Below, in pieces: positions 44,544 to 52,561 of a stretch of 64,000 nucleotides of DNA. The position numbers and the translations under genes were made by a program. This DNA comes from CAIKMD01 sp035605975 (GTDB lineage: Bacteria > Pseudomonadota > Alphaproteobacteria > ATCC43930 > CGMCC-115725): the NCBI GenBank assembly GCA_035605975.1, contig DATNGG010000170.1, forward strand, positions 1 to 64,000, read 5' to 3'. The first letter of the stretch is position 1. The number at the start of each line of letters is the position of its first letter. Under the pieces are notes generated by a model, which worked only from the letters and a program-made list of their open reading frames with translations, ran no database searches and was not told the origin of the DNA.

Positions 44544-44735
44544 CTAACGCAGCAGGCTGGTTTCGCTCGCGCTGATGATGTGCACCGCAAGGCAGCGTTG
44601 GAAGAGTGTGAGCTTGTTGCGGTGGAACAGCCGATTGACGACCGACGGGAGCTTCGCGCGAGCCTTTGCGACCTGCTGCCGCGCGCTTGCCGAAAGCCTT
44701 GGCCCCGCTTCTAAGCGCCTAACGAATGCCTGCAT
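44544..44735 (-). CDS. small stress protein, unknown
   Basis: 63 residues, basic and helical (QAFVRRLEAGPRLSASARQQ, VAKARAKLPSVVNRLF), C-terminus HIISASETSLLR. No membrane segment or domain recognised. An AGGAGAC ribosome site and a perfect EcfG-type promoter 55-80 bases upstream support a genuine gene. It is divergent from the candidate stress RNA and the encapsulin operon, and ends 143 bases before the SemiSWEET gene. Confidence 0.6.
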   Translation of the reverse strand: MQAFVRRLEAGPRLSASARQQVAKARAKLPSVVNRLFHRNKLTLFQRCLAVHIISASETSLLR

Positions 44736-44788
44736 CTTCTCTGTCTCCTGCCGGGCCCGCGGCTGCCATGCCTAACCCGCGGGTCTCT

Positions 44789-44813
44789 AACGCCGGAGGG
44801 AGCCCAAGGTTCC
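44789..44813 (-). promoter_or_regulatory. EcfG-type promoter (perfect)
   Basis: Minus strand: GGAAC (44813-44809), 16 bases, CGTT (44792-44789). It faces the 63-residue gene. Confidence 0.75.
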
Positions 44814-44854
44814 CGAGGAGGCCTTGTTGCCCCCGCCGCCGCCGGATTCGCGCC

Positions 44855-44879
44855 GGAACCAATCTTTTCGCGGCACATT
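44855..44879 (+). promoter_or_regulatory. EcfG-like promoter of the candidate small RNA
   Basis: GGAAC at 44855, 17 bases, ATT at 44877, one change from GTT. The predicted start, about 7 bases further, coincides with the first base of the 5' hairpin at 44887. Confidence 0.5.
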
Positions 44880-44886
44880 TGAGGAA

Positions 44887-44991
44887 GAGGCGCCCCCCTG
44901 GCGCCTCGAGAGTGATGGCTAAATCCCCCCTTTTAGCCAGGCACTTTCCCTCCCTGAACTTGGCCGCGCCCTTATGGGCGCGGCTTTTTTT
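44887..44991 (+). ncRNA. candidate GsrN-like stress small RNA
   Basis: About 105 bases made of three perfect hairpins: 44887-44907 (8-bp stem GAGGCGCC, loop CCCCT), 44917-44938 (7-bp stem GGCTAAA, loop with six C) and the terminator 44963-44991 (9-bp stem GCCGCGCCC, loop TTAT, then seven T). Between the last two is a C-rich single strand (CACTTTCCCTCCCTGAA). C-rich loops that pair with ribosome sites, a size near 105 bases and EcfG-type control are features of GsrN, the general stress RNA of Caulobacter. No coding frame fits. Homology is inferred from architecture, not alignment. Confidence 0.55.
44963..44991 (+). terminator. intrinsic terminator
   Basis: Perfect 9-bp GC stem, 4-base loop and seven T. 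It ends the candidate small RNA and insulates the encapsulin promoter at 45022. Confidence 0.9.
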
Positions 44992-45021
44992 GGGGGGAGG
45001 GTCCTGCGTCGGGCGCGGCGC

Positions 45022-45046
45022 GGAACCAAGTGCGGCGCGCCTCGTT
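45022..45046 (+). promoter_or_regulatory. EcfG-type promoter of the encapsulin operon (perfect)
   Basis: GGAAC at 45022, 16 bases, CGTT at 45043. Predicted start about 30 bases before the GTG of the ferritin gene. Confidence 0.8.
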
Positions 45047-45082
45047 AGACAAACCGAGTTCAATTCGGGGCGAGGTGTCAGT

Positions 45083-45451
45083 GTGTCCAGCACATCTTTG
45101 CATGAAGATCCGCAAAAAATCGGCAGTGAGGTAATCGACCGCCACCGCGCCGTCGTATCGCTGATGGAGGAATTGGAGGCGATCGACTGGTACGATCAGC
45201 GGGTCAGTGCCAGCGACGACCCGACGCTGAAGGAAGTCCTGGCGCACAATCGTGACGAGGAAAAAGAGCACGCCGCGATGGTGCTCGAATGGCTGCGAAG
45301 GCATGATCCGGTCCTCGACAAATTTCTCAAAATGTATCTCTTCACCGAAGGCCCGATCCGCGAGCGCAAAGAAGAAGAAGAGGAGGGCGCCGAGCCGAAG
45401 CGCGCGCCGTCGCTCGGAATCGGCAGCCTGCGCGATGCGAGCCGTCGGTGA
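45083..45451 (+). CDS. encapsulated ferritin-like protein (EncFtn)
   Basis: 122 residues from the GTG at 45083 (GAGG 7 bases before; the frame is open far upstream through the terminator, so earlier starts are unlikely). Two-helix EncFtn core: VIDRHRAVVSLMEELEAIDW, YDQRVSASDDPTLKEVLAHN, RDEEKEHAAMVLEWLRRHDP, with the Glu and His iron ligands. A charged linker leads to SLGIGSLRDASRR, which contains a cargo-loading peptide of the LxxGSLR type that binds the encapsulin inner wall. The protein oxidises Fe(II) for storage in the shell. It overlaps the encapsulin gene by 4 bp. Confidence 0.95.
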   Translation: MSSTSLHEDPQKIGSEVIDRHRAVVSLMEELEAIDWYDQRVSASDDPTLKEVLAHNRDEEKEHAAMVLEWLRRHDPVLDKFLKMYLFTEGPIRERKEEEEEGAEPKRAPSLGIGSLRDASRR

Positions 45452-46278
45452 CGGACCGGTTGCTTCGCGACTTCGCGCCGATCAGCGATGCCGCTTGGGC
45501 GCTGATCGATGACGAGGCGCGCCGAACGGTCAAATCGGTCCTCGGCGGGCGGTGCGTCGTCGATTTTCGCGGCCCCGAAGGATGGCAGCACGCATCGGTC
45601 GCCGATGGCCGCATCGATCCGATCGCCGGCCCCGGCGGCGAGATCGAAGCCGGGCGTCGCCGCGTTCAGCCCTTGATCGAGCTGCGCCGCGGCTTCGAAC
45701 TCGGCCGCGCCGAGCTCGAAGCGGTCGAGCGCGGCGCCCAGGATCCCAACCTCGACCCGGTGACCGAGGCGGCGCGCGAAATCGCCTTGGCGGAAGACCG
45801 CGCGATCTTTCATGGCTATGCCGCCGCGGCGATCAAAGGCATTTGCGAGGGCGCGAGCGCGGCGCCGATCACGCTCAGCGAGGACTACCGCGCCTATCCG
45901 CAAGCGGTCGCAACGGCGTTGAGCCGCCTGCGCGATGCCGGTGTCGGCGGGCCTTTCGCAATCGTGCTTGGCCGACGCTGCTTCATCGGGCTGACCGAAA
46001 CCACCGCGGGCGGCTACCCGGTGCTTCAGCATGTTCGCGACCTGATTGACGGGCCGATCGTCCGCGCCGCTGCGGTCGACGGTGCCGCGGTGTTATCGGT
46101 CAGGGGCGGCGATTTCGAGCTGGTCGTCGGTGAGGATTTCTCGGTGGGCTATCTCAGCCACGACGCGGCCAAGCTGCGGCTCTACATCGAGGAGAGCATG
46201 ACCTTCCGGCTGATTTCGCCGCAAGCCGCAGTGGCGCTGATCTACGCCACCAAGGATGAAAGCCGAGCCGGGCGCTGA
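45448..46278 (+). CDS. family 1 encapsulin shell protein
   Basis: 276 residues, HK97-fold shell protein that assembles a nanocompartment. Signatures: LLRDFAPISDAAWALIDDEA, RTVKSVLGGRCVVDFRGPEG, PLIELRRGFELGRAELE, AAREIALAEDRAIFHGY, GGYPVLQHVRDLIDGPIV, GGDFELVVGEDFSVGYLSHD and YIEESMTFRLISPQAAVALI. The GTG start overlaps the EncFtn stop (GTGA), so the two are translationally coupled in a cargo-shell operon. The EcfG-type promoter upstream suggests expression in general stress or stationary phase, where it would sequester iron and limit oxidative damage. Confidence 0.96.
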   Translation: MTDRLLRDFAPISDAAWALIDDEARRTVKSVLGGRCVVDFRGPEGWQHASVADGRIDPIAGPGGEIEAGRRRVQPLIELRRGFELGRAELEAVERGAQDPNLDPVTEAAREIALAEDRAIFHGYAAAAIKGICEGASAAPITLSEDYRAYPQAVATALSRLRDAGVGGPFAIVLGRRCFIGLTETTAGGYPVLQHVRDLIDGPIVRAAAVDGAAVLSVRGGDFELVVGEDFSVGYLSHDAAKLRLYIEESMTFRLISPQAAVALIYATKDESRAGR

Positions 46279-46539
46279 GCGCGCGTCGCAACCAAAGCCG
46301 CGACGCCGGGGTTGACTGGGCGCAATGCCCCGAGCGATCTGGACCGGCCATCTGCGAATTTCGCTTTTTTCCTGCCGCAGCCTTGCCGAGCAGCCGGGCC
46401 GGACGACGAGCGGCGCAGGGGCGAAATCCGCGCCGCGCGCGAGCTGCAAGCGAAGCGAACCCGCCAAAGGGCGCAAGCTGCATCGCCAAACGCATCGCCG
46501 GCGCGCCTGATCCTGCGCTTGCGCGAGACGCGACAGCCG

Positions 46540-47376
46540 ATGGCCAAGCCCCGTCGACCTGAGGCGCACAAAGGTTCGGGCGCCTCGGAGCACGAGATCG
46601 AAGACATCGAGAACCGCTCGCGGCTTCGCGCGCCGATCATCTATGAGATCGTGCGCGAGGAGGGCGATGAGGAGATGGACCGCCCCGTCGCCTCGCTGTG
46701 GTGGTCGGGCGTCGCCGCTGGCTTGTCGATCAGCTTCTCGCCGCTCGCACAGGCGAGTCTCTTCACTCTCCTGCCCGATCGGCCCTGGCGCGGGCTGATC
46801 TCCGATTTCGGTTACTCGGTCGGATTCCTCATCGTCGTCCTCGCGCGTCAGCAGCTCTTCACCGAGAACACGCTGACGGTGGTGTTGCCGGTGATGGCGG
46901 AGTTTAGCCGCCGCAACCTCCTCCGCGCCGGCCGGATCTGGTCGTTGGTGCTGGCGGCGAATTTGACGGGGACAGTGATCGCCGCCGCGTTTTGCATTTT
47001 TTCGCCGGCGATCGATCCGGCGATCCGCGATGCGATGATCACCCTATCGCGGCAGACGCTCGCTCACGCCCCGTGGGAGATGCTGTTTCGCGGCATTACC
47101 GCCGGGTTTCTGATCGCCGCGATGGTGTGGCTCATCCCTAGCGCCAAGGGCAGCGAGTTCCACGTCATCACGCTGATGACCTATCTTATCGCGATTTCCC
47201 AATCGGCTCACATCGTGGCCGGCGGCGTCGAGGTGTTTCTCTTGGTCTTTGCCGGCGTCGCCGACGTGCCGACGGTGCTGATCCAGTTCATCCTCCCGGT
47301 TCTCGCCGGCAACATCTTCGGCGGCACCGCCCTCTTCGCGCTGCTCGCCTATGCCCAGGTGATGCGGGAAATCTAG
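46540..47376 (+). CDS. formate/nitrite transporter (FNT) family protein, YfdC-like
   Basis: 278 residues. A hydrophilic, charged N-terminus of about 60 residues (HEIEDIENRSRLRAPIIYEI) precedes six membrane helices: SLWWSGVAAGLSISFSPLAQ, LISDFGYSVGFLIVVLARQQ, LFTENTLTVVLPVM, LVLAANLTGTVIAAAFCI, ITAGFLIAAMVWLIPSAKGS and FILPVLAGNIFGGTALFALL. The NxxGG motif near the end is FNT-like. It forms a pentameric channel for small anions in known members. The ATG at 46540 has only a weak ribosome site. The 261-bp region 46279-46539 upstream holds no other supported gene. Confidence 0.85.
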   Translation: MAKPRRPEAHKGSGASEHEIEDIENRSRLRAPIIYEIVREEGDEEMDRPVASLWWSGVAAGLSISFSPLAQASLFTLLPDRPWRGLISDFGYSVGFLIVVLARQQLFTENTLTVVLPVMAEFSRRNLLRAGRIWSLVLAANLTGTVIAAAFCIFSPAIDPAIRDAMITLSRQTLAHAPWEMLFRGITAGFLIAAMVWLIPSAKGSEFHVITLMTYLIAISQSAHIVAGGVEVFLLVFAGVADVPTVLIQFILPVLAGNIFGGTALFALLAYAQVMREI

Positions 47377-47388
47377 GGCGGGACCGGC

Positions 47389-47574
47389 CTAGAGATGGTC
47401 GATGAGTCGCACAGGCTCGAGGCGCAGGCCGTCAGTGGCCTTGCCGTGATCGAGATTGAGGATGGGCACGCTCCGGGCCGAGTAATCGTCGAGCGTACCC
47501 ATCGCGGCGGGAAGTCCGATGCCGAGCGCGATTCCGAGTATCCCGCCCAGCAGCAAAATGAACGTCAGGCGCAA
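47389..47574 (-). CDS. small membrane-anchored protein
   Basis: 61 residues from a TTG preceded by GGGAGG at the right distance. One N-terminal membrane segment (LTFILLLGGILGIALGIGL) then a short periplasmic tail (LDDYSARSVPILNLDHGK). The frame is open upstream, but those codons overlap the glycine-zipper lipoprotein gene. It ends 12 bases from the convergent FNT gene. Unknown function; the TTG start makes it less certain. Confidence 0.45.
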   Translation of the reverse strand: MRLTFILLLGGILGIALGIGLPAAMGTLDDYSARSVPILNLDHGKATDGLRLEPVRLIDHL

Positions 47575-47686
47575 AGTTGCCTCCCACGGCAGCCGCAACC
47601 GCCCTTGGGGCGGAGCAGCAAGTGAACGCGTGAGGGGCTCAATCGTTCCAGAAGGGAGCGGGGCCGCACCGGCGGCCTGGAAACTC

Positions 47687-47941
47687 TCAACGCTTCCAAA
47701 CCGGCGTGCCGAGATCGATTTGGCGATCGTTGGTCGCAACGCCGGTGCCGGCGCCGACCGCGCCGCCGATCAGCGCGCCGGGAATGGCGCCGATCCCGCC
47801 GGCAAGCGCGCCTATGACGGCACCCGATCCGGCGCCGATCGCCGCGCCGCTTCCCGCGCGGTCTCCGGGCGAGGAGCCGCACGCGACCAATGCGGCGCAA
47901 ACCGCAATCATCGAAGCAAGCTTGATCGAAAAGCCGCGCAT
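47687..47941 (-). CDS. glycine-zipper lipoprotein
   Basis: 84 residues. Lipoprotein signal with lipobox ALVAC at about residue 20, followed by an Ala/Gly-rich glycine zipper (GSGAAIGAGSGAVIGALAGG, then GAIPGALIGGAVGAGTG) of the YmgG/SlyB-like type, which associates with the outer membrane. The short C-terminus (NDRQIDLGTPVWKR) is soluble. GGAGG lies 5 bases before the ATG. An EcfG-type promoter is 35-59 bases upstream. Confidence 0.8.
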   Translation of the reverse strand: MRGFSIKLASMIAVCAALVACGSSPGDRAGSGAAIGAGSGAVIGALAGGIGAIPGALIGGAVGAGTGVATNDRQIDLGTPVWKR

Positions 47942-47975
47942 AGGGCCTCCGTCGTAAATCGGGATGATGCGCAAT

Positions 47976-48000
47976 AACCGGGGCTTGGCGGCTTCGTTCC
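47976..48000 (-). promoter_or_regulatory. EcfG-type promoter
   Basis: Minus strand: GGAAC (48000-47996), 17 bases, GTT (47978-47976, preceded by G). It faces the glycine-zipper lipoprotein gene. Confidence 0.6.
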
Positions 48001-48025
48001 CGAGGGCAGGAGGCAGGCGGCGAGC

Positions 48026-48517
48026 CTAGTCTTCGGCGGTCTTGCTGCGGCGCGCCGTCTCGCCCGCCGGCGATCCCGCCACCGCTTGATCCGAGGGAAA
48101 CACTTCGAGGCGCACCGTCGCTACCCCGTCTTCGCGAATGCCGAGCTTTTTCCCGGCGGCGGCGGACAAGTCGATGATGCGGTCGCCCACATAAGGACCG
48201 CGATCATTGATGCGCACCTTGACCATTTGGCCGGTGGTTGCGTTTTTGACGCGAACGATCGTGCCGAAGGGCAGGCTGCGATGCGCGGCGGTCATCTCGT
48301 GCCGGTCGAAGCGCTCGCCATCGGCCGTGCGATGCCCCTGATGCGCCCTGCCATACCACGACGCCGCGCCGATCTCGCTGAAGCTTGGCGTCTCGGGCTT
48401 GAGGACACGAAGATCGGCGGTGGGCGCCGCGGGCGCCGGCCGCGGCGCGGTGCAAGCGGCAAGGAGAAAGGAGCAGCTCGCAAGAGACGCAGCAAGAAGC
48501 GAAGTGATGGCGCGCAT
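48026..48517 (-). CDS. rlpA: septal ring lytic transglycosylase RlpA-like lipoprotein
   Basis: 163 residues. Lipobox LLAAC at about residue 22. A double-psi beta-barrel follows: GAASWYGRAHQGHRTADGER, FDRHEMTAAHRSLPFGTIVR, VKVRINDRGPYVGDRIIDLS. The Asp and Arg of NDRGPY are the hallmark residues. RlpA binds or cleaves peptidoglycan at the septum; unlike E. coli RlpA there is no SPOR domain. GGGAGACGAG precedes the ATG. An EcfG-type match at 48606-48630 lies upstream. Confidence 0.88.
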   Translation of the reverse strand: MRAITSLLAASLASCSFLLAACTAPRPAPAAPTADLRVLKPETPSFSEIGAASWYGRAHQGHRTADGERFDRHEMTAAHRSLPFGTIVRVKNATTGQMVKVRINDRGPYVGDRIIDLSAAAGKKLGIREDGVATVRLEVFPSDQAVAGSPAGETARRSKTAED

Positions 48518-48605
48518 GGACTGCTCGTCTCCCGTGAAGAGCCGGTTTGAGATTGTCCTCCTGTGCCGGCTTCGGCTGCCTTGCCAAAGCCGCTTTTTTC
48601 CGAGA

Positions 48606-48630
48606 AACCCGCAACGGCCGGCCGCGTTCC
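48606..48630 (-). promoter_or_regulatory. EcfG-type promoter
   Basis: Minus strand: GGAAC (48630-48626), 17 bases, GTT (48608-48606, preceded by G). It lies 89 bases upstream of rlpA. Confidence 0.4.
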
Positions 48631-48663
48631 CGAAACCCGCGATTTGGGCCGCGCCGGCGGCGG

Positions 48664-51348
48664 TTACGCCGCCTTGGTGGCGCGGGTGAGGCGGCGGATC
48701 GCCTCGACGAGCGGGCGCGCCGCGGCGTCGTAATCCCGCCAGGCGCCGCTCTTCTTGAGAAGCGCCGATGCCGTCCGAAGGGTGAAGCGCTTGGGGTCGA
48801 GGCCCTTTTTCACCTGGCCCCACAGCAGAGGCATCGACACCGGTGCGCCGTCGCGCGCGCGCGGCGACAGCGGCGCAACCGCGGTCGAGAACCGGTCGTT
48901 GCGCAAATAGTCGAGGAAGATGCGGCCGGCACGGTCCTTTTTCGACATGGTGACGAGGTAGCGATCGGGGCTATCCGCCGCCATTTGCGCGCAGATCGCG
49001 CGCGCGAAGGTCTTGGCTTCGGGCCAGCCGAGCGCATTGCCTTTTGCGGGTGCGAGGGGAACGACGAGGTGAAGCCCCTTGCCGCCCGTCGTCTTGCAAA
49101 AGCTGACGAGGCCGATGCTCTCCAGCCGATCGCGCAGCTCGAGCGCCGCCGCGATCACATGCTCGAAGCCCAGATCGGGCGCGGGGTCGAGATCGAAGAC
49201 GAGCCGGCCCGGGCGCTCGGGCTGCCCCGGCTCGCAATTCCAGGGATGAAGCTCGAGCGCCGCGATCTGCGCCAAAGCGGCGAGACCTTCGAGCCGGTCG
49301 ACCTGCAGATAGGGCTCGCGATCCCCCGATACCTTTGTCAGAGCGAGCAAGTTCGAGAGGCCGCGCATGCCATGGCGCTGAAAGAAATGCTGGCCGTCGA
49401 TGCCGTCGGGCGCGCGAATGATCGAGCACGGCCGGCCGCGGATGTGCTCGATCATCCACGGGCCGACGGTTTCGTAATAGTGCGCGAGATCGAGCTTGGT
49501 CACCGGCTTGCCGTCGCCGGCATCGGGCCAAAGCGGCTTGTCGGCATTGGAGATCGGCACGCCCATCACCACGTTCGATCCGGAGGAGCGCCCGGCACGC
49601 GGCTTTGTTGCTCGCGGGCGGCCGCCACGGGAAGGAGCGGCGGGTTGGGCGAGAGGCTGGGTCGCTTCGGCGGCTTCCTCGTCCGCGACCTCGCGCGCGG
49701 GCTTGTCTTGGCGCAGGCCCTTGAATGCCGCCTGCCGCACCATGCCGTCGCCGGTCCATCCGGCAAATTCGATTTCGGCGACAAGCTCGGGCTTGAGCCA
49801 ATGAATGTTGGCTTCGTTGCGCGGCGCGTTGGCGCCGCCGAAGGGATTGGTCTTCGATGCGCGCGCCTTGAGCTGCGGCAGAATGCGCGCGACCGTCTCC
49901 TGCCCGAAGCCGGTGCCGACCCGGCCGACATAGACGAGACGCGTCTTGCGGTAGACGCCGACCAGAAGCGAGCGAAAGCGCCCGTTGGTATCGCTCCAGC
50001 CGCCGATCACCACCTCATGCCCGGCCCGGCACTTGGCCTTGGTCCAAACGGTCCCGCGGCCCGAGACATAGGGCGCGTGCAAGGATTTCGAGATGATGCC
50101 CTCGAGCGACATGCGGCAGGCGGAGCGAAGCACCGTGTCACCGGCATCGGTAAAATGCTCGACATAGCGGAGCGACGGATTGCGCCGCAGCTTTGCCGTA
50201 TCCAGCAATTCGCGGAGCCGCTGCTTGCGCGCCTCGAGCGGACGATCGCGCAAATCCTCGCCATCGGCGAACAGCAGATCGAAGGCGAAATAGATCAGCT
50301 CGTCGGTCGCTTGATCGGAAAGCGCCGCCTGCAACAGCGCGAAGTGGGGCGCGCCTTTCTTGTCGAGCGCGACGACCTCGCCGTCGATGATGCAATCCGG
50401 CAAGGCTTCTCCGGCTTTGGCGATCGCCGGGAACTTCGCGGTCCAATCCAAGCCCTTGCGCGTGCGCAACACGACCTTGCCGCCGGCGACCCGCATTTGC
50501 ACGCGATAGCCGTCGAACTTGATCTCATGCACCCAATCGGCACCCGACGGTGGACGCTCGACAAGCGTCGCAAGCTGCGGCGCAATGAAATTGGGCAGCG
50601 TGCTCGCCTTGCGCTTGCGGGGCGTATTCTTCTCTTCCCGGTCTTCCCGGCTCGGCGCGGTCGTTACGCGCGCGGGGGGCGGTGCGTCATCGCGCGACGA
50701 TTGCCACACCGCATCGGCGCGAAAGCCGCGGCTTTTGCCGAGCATGAAGGATTTCGGCGCGGGCGGCTTGCCGGCTTCGATCTCGTCCATCGAGCGCCCC
50801 GATGCCACCGAGCGATCGCCATCGGAGAGGCCGCTCTCGCCCTCGCGGCTCCATTCGTCACGATGCTTGATGAGCAGCCAATTGGTGCGCTTGCCGCCGA
50901 AGCGGTCGCTGCGCATGCGCACCAGCACCCATGAGCCGTGGAGCCGCTCGCCTTCGAGGGTGAATTTGAGATCGCCGCGCGCCAGATCGCCGCTTGCCGA
51001 TTTCCCTTCCGGCTGCCAATAGCCGCGGTCCCAGATCTCGACCGTGCCGCCGCCATATTGGCCGCGCGGGATCGTCCCCTCGAAATCGCCGTATTCCAGC
51101 GGGTGATCCTCAACCTCGACGGCGAGACGCTTGTCGTGCGGATTGAGCGAGGGCCCCTTGGTCACCGCCCAGGATTTGAAAACGCCGTCCAGTTCGAGGC
51201 GGAAATCGTAATGAAGGCGCCGGGCCGCGTGTTTTTGAATGACGAAGCGCAGGCGCGGCGATGGCGCGACGGCGCCGCCGCCCGCAGGTTCCGCGGTTTT
51301 GGCGAAATCGCGCTTCGCTTTGTAAGCGGCAAGCTTGGCCTTGGGCAT
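48664..51348 (-). CDS. ligD: ATP-dependent DNA ligase D (LigD)
   Basis: 894 residues with all three LigD modules. The phosphoesterase (about 30-190: QKHAARRLHYDFRLELDG, GTIPRGQYGGGTVEIWD) comes first, then the ligase (about 255-560) with the adenylated K277 in EIKFDGYR and the motif EGIISK, then the polymerase/primase (about 620-885: RPCSIIRAPDGIDGQHFFQR, FDLDPAPDLGF, TTGGKGLHLVVPL). LigD acts with Ku in bacterial non-homologous end joining; no ku gene is visible here. The ATG at 51348 gives the usual N-terminus. It is convergent with no gene and diverges from the BON gene. Confidence 0.95.
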   Translation of the reverse strand: MPKAKLAAYKAKRDFAKTAEPAGGGAVAPSPRLRFVIQKHAARRLHYDFRLELDGVFKSWAVTKGPSLNPHDKRLAVEVEDHPLEYGDFEGTIPRGQYGGGTVEIWDRGYWQPEGKSASGDLARGDLKFTLEGERLHGSWVLVRMRSDRFGGKRTNWLLIKHRDEWSREGESGLSDGDRSVASGRSMDEIEAGKPPAPKSFMLGKSRGFRADAVWQSSRDDAPPPARVTTAPSREDREEKNTPRKRKASTLPNFIAPQLATLVERPPSGADWVHEIKFDGYRVQMRVAGGKVVLRTRKGLDWTAKFPAIAKAGEALPDCIIDGEVVALDKKGAPHFALLQAALSDQATDELIYFAFDLLFADGEDLRDRPLEARKQRLRELLDTAKLRRNPSLRYVEHFTDAGDTVLRSACRMSLEGIISKSLHAPYVSGRGTVWTKAKCRAGHEVVIGGWSDTNGRFRSLLVGVYRKTRLVYVGRVGTGFGQETVARILPQLKARASKTNPFGGANAPRNEANIHWLKPELVAEIEFAGWTGDGMVRQAAFKGLRQDKPAREVADEEAAEATQPLAQPAAPSRGGRPRATKPRAGRSSGSNVVMGVPISNADKPLWPDAGDGKPVTKLDLAHYYETVGPWMIEHIRGRPCSIIRAPDGIDGQHFFQRHGMRGLSNLLALTKVSGDREPYLQVDRLEGLAALAQIAALELHPWNCEPGQPERPGRLVFDLDPAPDLGFEHVIAAALELRDRLESIGLVSFCKTTGGKGLHLVVPLAPAKGNALGWPEAKTFARAICAQMAADSPDRYLVTMSKKDRAGRIFLDYLRNDRFSTAVAPLSPRARDGAPVSMPLLWGQVKKGLDPKRFTLRTASALLKKSGAWRDYDAAARPLVEAIRRLTRATKAA

Positions 51349-51456
51349 CGCAATTCTCGCTCTCGCCCCTTGTTGAGGCATAAACGCCGAGGAATGGCAA
51401 GAGGATGCCTCTTGCCGAGGGCGGTGGCCACGGCAACCCCCGAGGCCTCGCGTTGC

Positions 51457-51481
51457 GGAACCATCGGCAGCGGCGCTTGTT
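51457..51481 (+). promoter_or_regulatory. EcfG-type promoter
   Basis: GGAAC at 51457, 17 bases, GTT at 51479 (preceded by T). It faces the BON-domain lipoprotein gene at 51610 with a leader of about 120 bases. Confidence 0.55.
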
Positions 51482-51609
51482 TAGGCATCGTCAACGCCGC
51501 GCGGAGAACAGCGCGAGGCACCCACCGTGCCGCGCCGCTATGCGTCTCTCGCGGCGAAACTCTCTCCATGGGTGACGGGAAAAACCTTTTCCAGAAAGGA
51601 CCAAAGATC

Positions 51610-51924
51610 ATGACGAAGACCGGACAGTGGAGCCTACCCAAGGTGATCATTGCCGCGGCCCTTTTGGTTTCCGCATGCTCTCCCATCGAGGGCCGCGAGA
51701 CCTCGGGACAGTATGTCGACGACGCCACCATCAGCACCAAGGTTCGTGCCGACCTCTTGAAAGAGCAAGCCCTGAAAGGCTTCGACATTCACGTGCAAAC
51801 GGAAAAGGACGTCGTCCAACTGAGCGGCTTCGTTTCATCGCAGCAACAGAAGATGGAGGCCGAGAACATCGCCCGCGGCGTGAGCGGCGTTCGCGGCGTC
51901 AGGAACGACATCATCGTCCGCTAG
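51610..51924 (+). CDS. BON-domain lipoprotein
   Basis: 104 residues. Lipoprotein signal with LLVSAC at about residue 20, then one BON domain (VDDATISTKVRADLLKEQAL, FDIHVQTEKDVVQLSGFVSS, AENIARGVSGVRGVRNDIIV). BON proteins bind phospholipids at the outer membrane and are often osmotically or stress induced (OsmY, DolP type). AAAGGA lies 10 bases before the chosen ATG; one at 51568 is also in frame. Its own EcfG-type promoter and a terminator at 51950 isolate it from pfpI. Confidence 0.88.
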   Translation: MTKTGQWSLPKVIIAAALLVSACSPIEGRETSGQYVDDATISTKVRADLLKEQALKGFDIHVQTEKDVVQLSGFVSSQQQKMEAENIARGVSGVRGVRNDIIVR

Positions 51925-51949
51925 ACCGAATTCACGGGCATTCCGTTGT

Positions 51950-51976
51950 GAGGCGGGGCTCGCTCGGCCCCGCCTC
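51950..51976 (+). terminator. hairpin between the BON and PfpI genes
   Basis: Perfect 10-bp stem GAGGCGGGGC/GCCCCGCCTC with a 7-base loop. Only two T follow; it is 25 bases after the BON gene stop. Confidence 0.6.
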
Positions 51977-51997
51977 TTGAATTCTAGGGAGATCACC

Positions 51998-52561
51998 ATG
52001 GCCGACCAGCTTCAGGGCAAGCGAATCGCGATTGTCGCGACCGACGGCTTTGAGCAATCGGAGCTGTTCGAGCCGCAAAAGGCCTTGAAGGCGGCGGGCG
52101 CCACGGTCGAGATCATCGCGCCGAAGTCCGGGAAGATCCAAGGCATGGAGCATCACAACAAAGGCAAGAAGGCGTCGGTCGATCGCACGATCGATGCCGC
52201 CAAAGCGGAGGATTATGCTGCCCTGGTTCTGCCGGGCGGCGTTGCGAACCCCGATGCGCTGCGCGCCGATGAGCGGGTCGTCGATTTCGTGCGGCACTTC
52301 TTCGAGACGAAGAAGCCCGTTGCCGCGATTTGCCACGGCCCCTGGACGCTGATCGAGGCCCAGGTGGTGAAAGGACGAACCGTGACCTCCTGGCCTTCGC
52401 TCAAAACCGATCTCAAGAATGCCGGCGCCAATTGGGTCGATCGTGAGGTCGTCGTCGATGGGCATCTGGTGACCAGCCGCAAGCCCGACGACCTGCCGAT
52501 CTTCTGCGCGAAAATGATTGAGGCCTTCAGCGGCGCGGAGAGCGCGGCCGATGCCCGCTAA
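51998..52561 (+). CDS. PfpI/DJ-1 family protein
   Basis: 187 residues of the type 1 glutamine amidotransferase-like PfpI/YhbO group. Seen: RIAIVATDGFEQSELFEPQK, YAALVLPGGVANPDALRADE (nucleophile-neighbour region), and the nucleophile elbow AAICHGPWTLIEA with Cys and His. This group acts as deglycase, chaperone or protease, in stress defence; the activity is debated. GGGAG precedes the ATG. The stop overlaps the DUF3175 gene by 11 bp, so the two are one operon. Confidence 0.93.
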   Translation: MADQLQGKRIAIVATDGFEQSELFEPQKALKAAGATVEIIAPKSGKIQGMEHHNKGKKASVDRTIDAAKAEDYAALVLPGGVANPDALRADERVVDFVRHFFETKKPVAAICHGPWTLIEAQVVKGRTVTSWPSLKTDLKNAGANWVDREVVVDGHLVTSRKPDDLPIFCAKMIEAFSGAESAADAR

